Program-made: the position numbers and the translations under genes
NCBI GenBank assembly: GCA_963824395.1
Contig: CAWGPF010000005.1
Location: 868,001-932,000 of the forward strand
Direction of reading: 5' to 3'
Length of the DNA: 64,000 nucleotides
Origin: 13-2-20CM-66-19 sp963824395
GTDB lineage: Bacteria; Pseudomonadota; Gammaproteobacteria; Steroidobacterales; Steroidobacteraceae
The notes under the pieces: model-generated
Databases searched by the model: none
What the model was told of the DNA's origin: nothing
Seen by the model: the letters and a program-made list of their open reading frames with translations, nothing else
Part shown: positions 60,455-64,000 of the stretch, piece after piece
Position numbering within the stretch: position 1 is the first letter of the stretch
Layout of the letters: each line of letters begins with the position of its first letter

Positions 60455-63400
60455 TACTCTCACTCCGGCGCGAATGAATGATGGAGAACACCGTGGGCAC
60501 GAAGAAGAGCGTGGCGAGCGTGGCGAAGATCAGTCCGCCGATCACCGCGCGACCGAGCGGGGCGTTCTGCTCGCCGCCATCCCCCAGCCCCAGGGCCATC
60601 GGCACCATGCCGATGATCATGGCGAGCGCAGTCATGAGCACAGGACGGAATCGCTGCGTACCCGCCTGCAGCGCCGCGTGCGTGGCGTCGTCGCCGGCCG
60701 TCATGCGGTCACGCGCGAAGCTGATCACGAGCACGCTGTTCGCGGTCGCGACCCCCATGCACATGATGGCTCCGGTCAGCGCCGGGACACTCACGGGGGT
60801 GTGGGTCATGAACAGCATCCACACGATCCCGGCGAGGGCTGCGGGCAGGGCGGTGATGATGATGAAGGGGTCGAGCCAGGACTGGAAGTTGACGACGATC
60901 AGCAGATAGACCAGCACGATCGCGCCGGCGAGTCCGACCAGCAGCCCGACGAAAGAGTCATTCATCGTCTTGATCTGGCCGCGCACCGTTACCTTGGAGC
61001 CGCGCGCCAGAGAGTGCTTGGTGTCGGCCACGATCTTGTTGATCTGCTGCGAGACGTAACCTAGATCCGCCCCGTCCGCGCTGCCGTAGATGTCGATGAC
61101 GGGGACGGCGTCGTAGTGGCTGACCACCGCCGGCGTCATGGTGCGGCGGAAGCTCGCAAGGTTCGCCAGCAGCTGCGTGGTGCGGGCGTTGGGGCCGGTC
61201 ACCGGCGTCGTGGTCAGGTCGGTAAGGGACGTGAGCCGGAACTGCGGGGTCTGCGCGACCACCGGGTACTGCGTGCCGGTCTTGGGGTCGATCCAGAAGG
61301 AGAGCAGGGTCTGCCCGCTGCCCGAAAGGGACGTGAGCAGGTCATTGGCCACGTCGGTCTCAGTGAGACCCAGGAGCGCCGCCTTGCTGCGATCCACGTC
61401 CACGTTGAGCGTCGGGTAGTCAAAGGCCTGCTGGATGCGCAGGTCCACGATGCCCGGAACCTTGTGCAGCCGCGCCAGCAGGTCAGCGGCGTAGGCGCGA
61501 TTGGCATTGACGTTGAATCCCGAAACCTGGACGTCGAGCGGCGCCGGCAGCCCGAAGTTCAAGATCTGGCTGACGATGTCGGCCGGCAGGAACGCGAAGG
61601 TCGCCGACGGATAGCGCTCATTCAGCCGCGGCCGCAGCTTGTGCACGTAGTCGATGGTCGGGCGGTGGCCCTCCTTGAGATTCACCAGGATGTCGGCATC
61701 GCCGGAGCCGACCGGCGCGGAGTTCGAGTACGCGGTGTTGATGCCGCTGTAGGGGACGCCGATGTTGTCGACGATGGTGCCGATCTCGCTTGCGGGGATT
61801 ACTTCACGGATCGTAGCCTCAACCCGGTCGCAGAGCGTGGCGGTTTCATCGATGCGCGCGCCGGTGTAGGCACGCACATGCAGCTTGATCTGCCCGGCAT
61901 CAACGGCCGGGAAGAAGTCCTGGCCCAGGCCCGGCAGGAGGCGGCCGAACGGGAAGGCCAGTACCGCCGTCAGCGCCATGGCTGCCAGGAACGGTCCCGC
62001 AAAGCGCATGCCCGCGCCGAGCGCGCGCTCGAGGAGCGCGTGGTAGCGGGCGCGGAAGCGCGCGAACCAGCGCTCGAACCCCTGCTGCAGGCGCTGGAAG
62101 AACCCGGTCGCGGTCTCATGCTTGTTCGGGTCGTGCATCTGCAGCCAGTACATGGCCAGCGTCGGGACCAGCGTTCGCGAGAGCAGGTAGGAGGCGAGCA
62201 TCGCGAATACCACGGCTTCGGCGAGCGGTACGAACAGATACCGCGCCACGCCCCCGAGCATGAACATCGGCACGAACACGATGCAGATGGCAAGTGTCGA
62301 GACCAGGGCCGGAGTGGCGATCTCGTGCGCGCCGGTGAGGATCGCGTCCTCGACCTCCTTGCCCTCTTCGAGGTGGTAGTTGATGTTCTCGATGGTGACG
62401 GTGGCATCGTCGACGAGGATGCCGACGGCGAGCGCCAGGCCTCCCAGGGTCATGATGTTGATCGTCTCCCCGAGCGCCGACAGGCACACGATCGAGGCCA
62501 GGATCGACAGCGGGATGGAGATCGCGATGATGAGCGTGCTGCGCACGCTGCCGAGGAACAGCAGGATCATGAGACCGGTGAGCGCGGCGGCGATCACAGC
62601 CTCGCGCACCACCCCGGAGATCGCTCCGCGCACGAAGATCGACTGATCTCCGACCAGGTCGATGTTGAATCCGGGCGGCAGCTGAGTCAGCACCGTCGGG
62701 ATGCGTGCCTTGATTTCCTTGATGATGTCGAGTGTTGAGGCGCTCCCGGTCTTCAGCACGCTCATGAGCACGCCACGGCGGCCATCGCGACGCACCATGT
62801 TGGTCTGCGGCGGGTAGCCATCGCGCACGTTCGCCACGTCGCGCACGTAGATCACCGTGCCATTGCGCGTGGTGACCGGCATGTCGTTCAGCTCCGCCAC
62901 CGTGCGCGGGTTGGAATTCACTGACACGAAGTACTCGCGGTCGCCGATCTTCTGCGTGCCGGCCGGCAGGATCGAGTTCTGCGCCGCGATGGCGTTGGTA
63001 ATGTCGTTACCGGAGAGCCCCTGGGCACGCAAGGCATCCGGGTTCAGGTCGACCTGAACCTGGCGCTGCAGGCCGCCGTAGGGATAGGGCATGGAAGCGC
63101 CGGGCACTGTGGCGAGTGCCGTGCGGATGATGCTGTTGCCGAGGTCAAAGAGCTGCGCCTCCGAGAGCGTGTCGCTGGAGAGGGCCAGCTGCAGCACGGG
63201 CACGGAGGAGGCGTTGTAGGCAAGAATGAAGGGCGGCGTCGTACCGGGCGGCGCCTGACGCAGGCCGGTCTGCGATACGCCCGTGATCTGCGCGAACGAG
63301 AGTTCCTCGTTCACGTTGGGCTGGAAGAAGTACTTAACGATCGACTTGCCGCTCAGATTCTGTGACTCCGTGTGCTCGACGTCGTTCACGGTCGTCTGCG

Positions 63401-63611
63401 CGGTGCGCTCGCTGGCGAGCACCAGGCGCGTGGCCATCTCGTCCGGGGACAGCCCGGTGTAGTTCCAGATCGCGGCGACCACCGGGATCTTGATGTTCGG
63501 GAAAATGTCGGTGGGAGTGCGCAGGATCGAGAACACGCCCAGCAGCGTGATCAGGATGGCGAGCACCATGAAGGTATACGGGCGCCGCAGCGCCAGCTTG
63601 ACGATCCACAT
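60435..63611 (-). CDS. RND-family efflux permease (hydrophobe/amphiphile type)
   Basis: 1058 residues from the ATG at 63611. Canonical features are MWIVKLALRRPYTFMVLAIL, IFPNIKIPVVAAIWNYTGL, a TM4 LVDDATVTIENINYHLEEG with both Asp, and the paired TM8-12 block ending in FATLATLFFVPTVFSIIH. It uses the proton gradient to export drugs or other amphiphiles. It is the first gene of the set with its adaptor and outer-membrane lipoprotein. An OmpR-type regulator lies upstream on the same strand. Confidence 0.94.
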   Translation of the reverse strand: MWIVKLALRRPYTFMVLAILITLLGVFSILRTPTDIFPNIKIPVVAAIWNYTGLSPDEMATRLVLASERTAQTTVNDVEHTESQNLSGKSIVKYFFQPNVNEELSFAQITGVSQTGLRQAPPGTTPPFILAYNASSVPVLQLALSSDTLSEAQLFDLGNSIIRTALATVPGASMPYPYGGLQRQVQVDLNPDALRAQGLSGNDITNAIAAQNSILPAGTQKIGDREYFVSVNSNPRTVAELNDMPVTTRNGTVIYVRDVANVRDGYPPQTNMVRRDGRRGVLMSVLKTGSASTLDIIKEIKARIPTVLTQLPPGFNIDLVGDQSIFVRGAISGVVREAVIAAALTGLMILLFLGSVRSTLIIAISIPLSILASIVCLSALGETINIMTLGGLALAVGILVDDATVTIENINYHLEEGKEVEDAILTGAHEIATPALVSTLAICIVFVPMFMLGGVARYLFVPLAEAVVFAMLASYLLSRTLVPTLAMYWLQMHDPNKHETATGFFQRLQQGFERWFARFRARYHALLERALGAGMRFAGPFLAAMALTAVLAFPFGRLLPGLGQDFFPAVDAGQIKLHVRAYTGARIDETATLCDRVEATIREVIPASEIGTIVDNIGVPYSGINTAYSNSAPVGSGDADILVNLKEGHRPTIDYVHKLRPRLNERYPSATFAFLPADIVSQILNFGLPAPLDVQVSGFNVNANRAYAADLLARLHKVPGIVDLRIQQAFDYPTLNVDVDRSKAALLGLTETDVANDLLTSLSGSGQTLLSFWIDPKTGTQYPVVAQTPQFRLTSLTDLTTTPVTGPNARTTQLLANLASFRRTMTPAVVSHYDAVPVIDIYGSADGADLGYVSQQINKIVADTKHSLARGSKVTVRGQIKTMNDSFVGLLVGLAGAIVLVYLLIVVNFQSWLDPFIIITALPAALAGIVWMLFMTHTPVSVPALTGAIMCMGVATANSVLVISFARDRMTAGDDATHAALQAGTQRFRPVLMTALAMIIGMVPMALGLGDGGEQNAPLGRAVIGGLIFATLATLFFVPTVFSIIHSRRSESNVRPAH

Positions 63612-63796
63612 TTGACCGCCAACGTTACCCGAGGCATGGGAAGCAACGATTACGCGCCGGCCGCTCTTTGTTACAGGTGAAATGGCCCCCGCAAGCACAC
63701 TGCGACACGGACCGTGGAGATTGGGCCGCCGTGAGACGCGGCCCGGCATGACGGGCGGCTACGGGCTGGGGGCGGGCTTAGGTGGAAGGCAGATCT

Positions 63797-64000
63797 TCAG
63801 TAGACGGCTTCGACGGGTACCGCGACGCGGTAACCGACGCCGCGTTCCGTGACGATGATGTGCGGCTCTGCGGGATTGGCCTCGATCTTGCGGCGCAGGC
63901 GCAGCACCTGCACGTCGATCGCCCGGTCGTAGACCTCGTTATCGTAGCGCCGACTCATCTCGATCAGCTGGTCGCGGCTCACCACGCGGTTGCCGGTCGC
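63797..64000 (-). CDS. OmpR/PhoB-family response regulator (C-terminal part; 5' end beyond window)
   Basis: 68 codons run in from the right edge and end at 63797. The winged-helix DNA-binding domain is recognisable: VVSRDQLIEMSRRYDNEVYDRAIDVQVLRLRRKIE, then ITERGVGYRV-like VTERGVGYRVAVPV. It lies 185 bases upstream of the RND permease on the same strand and may control that pump. The receiver domain and any partner kinase are outside the window. Confidence 0.92.
   Translation of the reverse strand, partial: ATGNRVVSRDQLIEMSRRYDNEVYDRAIDVQVLRLRRKIEANPAEPHIIVTERGVGYRVAVPVEAVY

Overview
The window is a high-GC (about two thirds G+C or more), gene-dense stretch of bacterial chromosome. The ccmABCDEFGHI order, the OmpA/DUF4398 lipoprotein pair, NodT-type outer-membrane lipoproteins and the YXWGXW protein suggest a gammaproteobacterium, perhaps near Steroidobacterales, Nevskiales or Xanthomonadales. 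That placement is inference from gene content, not from a marker gene. No rRNA, CRISPR array, transposase or integrase was seen. Alternative starts (GTG, TTG) and 1-4 base overlaps between consecutive genes are common.

Positions 1-14.3 kb hold a methylated-amine/one-carbon locus. Heterotetrameric sarcosine oxidase (soxB-D-A-G) and a dimethylglycine-dehydrogenase-like flavoprotein run on the minus strand. Divergent from them is a complete osmoprotectant ABC importer, followed by a membrane fatty-acid-desaturase-family protein. Converging on these is a minus-strand unit with a trimethylamine-methyltransferase (MttB) family protein lacking pyrrolysine, a PhnD-like binding protein without a signal peptide, and a DUF302 protein. 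The likely theme is uptake of a betaine and stepwise N-demethylation through dimethylglycine and sarcosine to glycine. The enzyme for the first demethylation is not obvious, and the desaturase-like and MttB-like proteins are candidates.

Positions 14.4-31.5 kb hold envelope and efflux genes: an OmpA/DUF4398 pair, a phytanoyl-CoA dioxygenase-family enzyme, an RND pump with an unusual transmembrane-4 motif, a NarL-type regulator, and a heavy-metal operon (CDF exporter, CzcB, CzcA, NodT, and an overlapping crotonase). The metal operon is divergent from a CadR/PbrR-like MerR regulator across a recognisable MerR-type operator, and a porin follows that regulator directly.

Positions 31.5-43.1 kb hold a YXWGXW lipoprotein, an ArsR/SRPBCC/membrane trio, a split tRNA-Leu(UAA) carrying a group I intron of about 264 nt, and a complete cytochrome c maturation operon. 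A KGG-repeat stress protein follows. Positions 43.6-50 kb hold a TPP riboswitch and the oxygen-dependent thiamine operon thiC-O-S-G-E-F-D.

Positions 50-57 kb hold a DUF4382 lipoprotein, a short RNB-domain ribonuclease, and a visibly lower-GC patch with truncated genes and a doubly damaged lipoprotein/membrane gene. An NTF2-like protein and small membrane proteins follow. Positions 57-64 kb hold aquaporin Z and a third RND tripartite pump, with the 3' end of an OmpR-type response regulator at the window edge.
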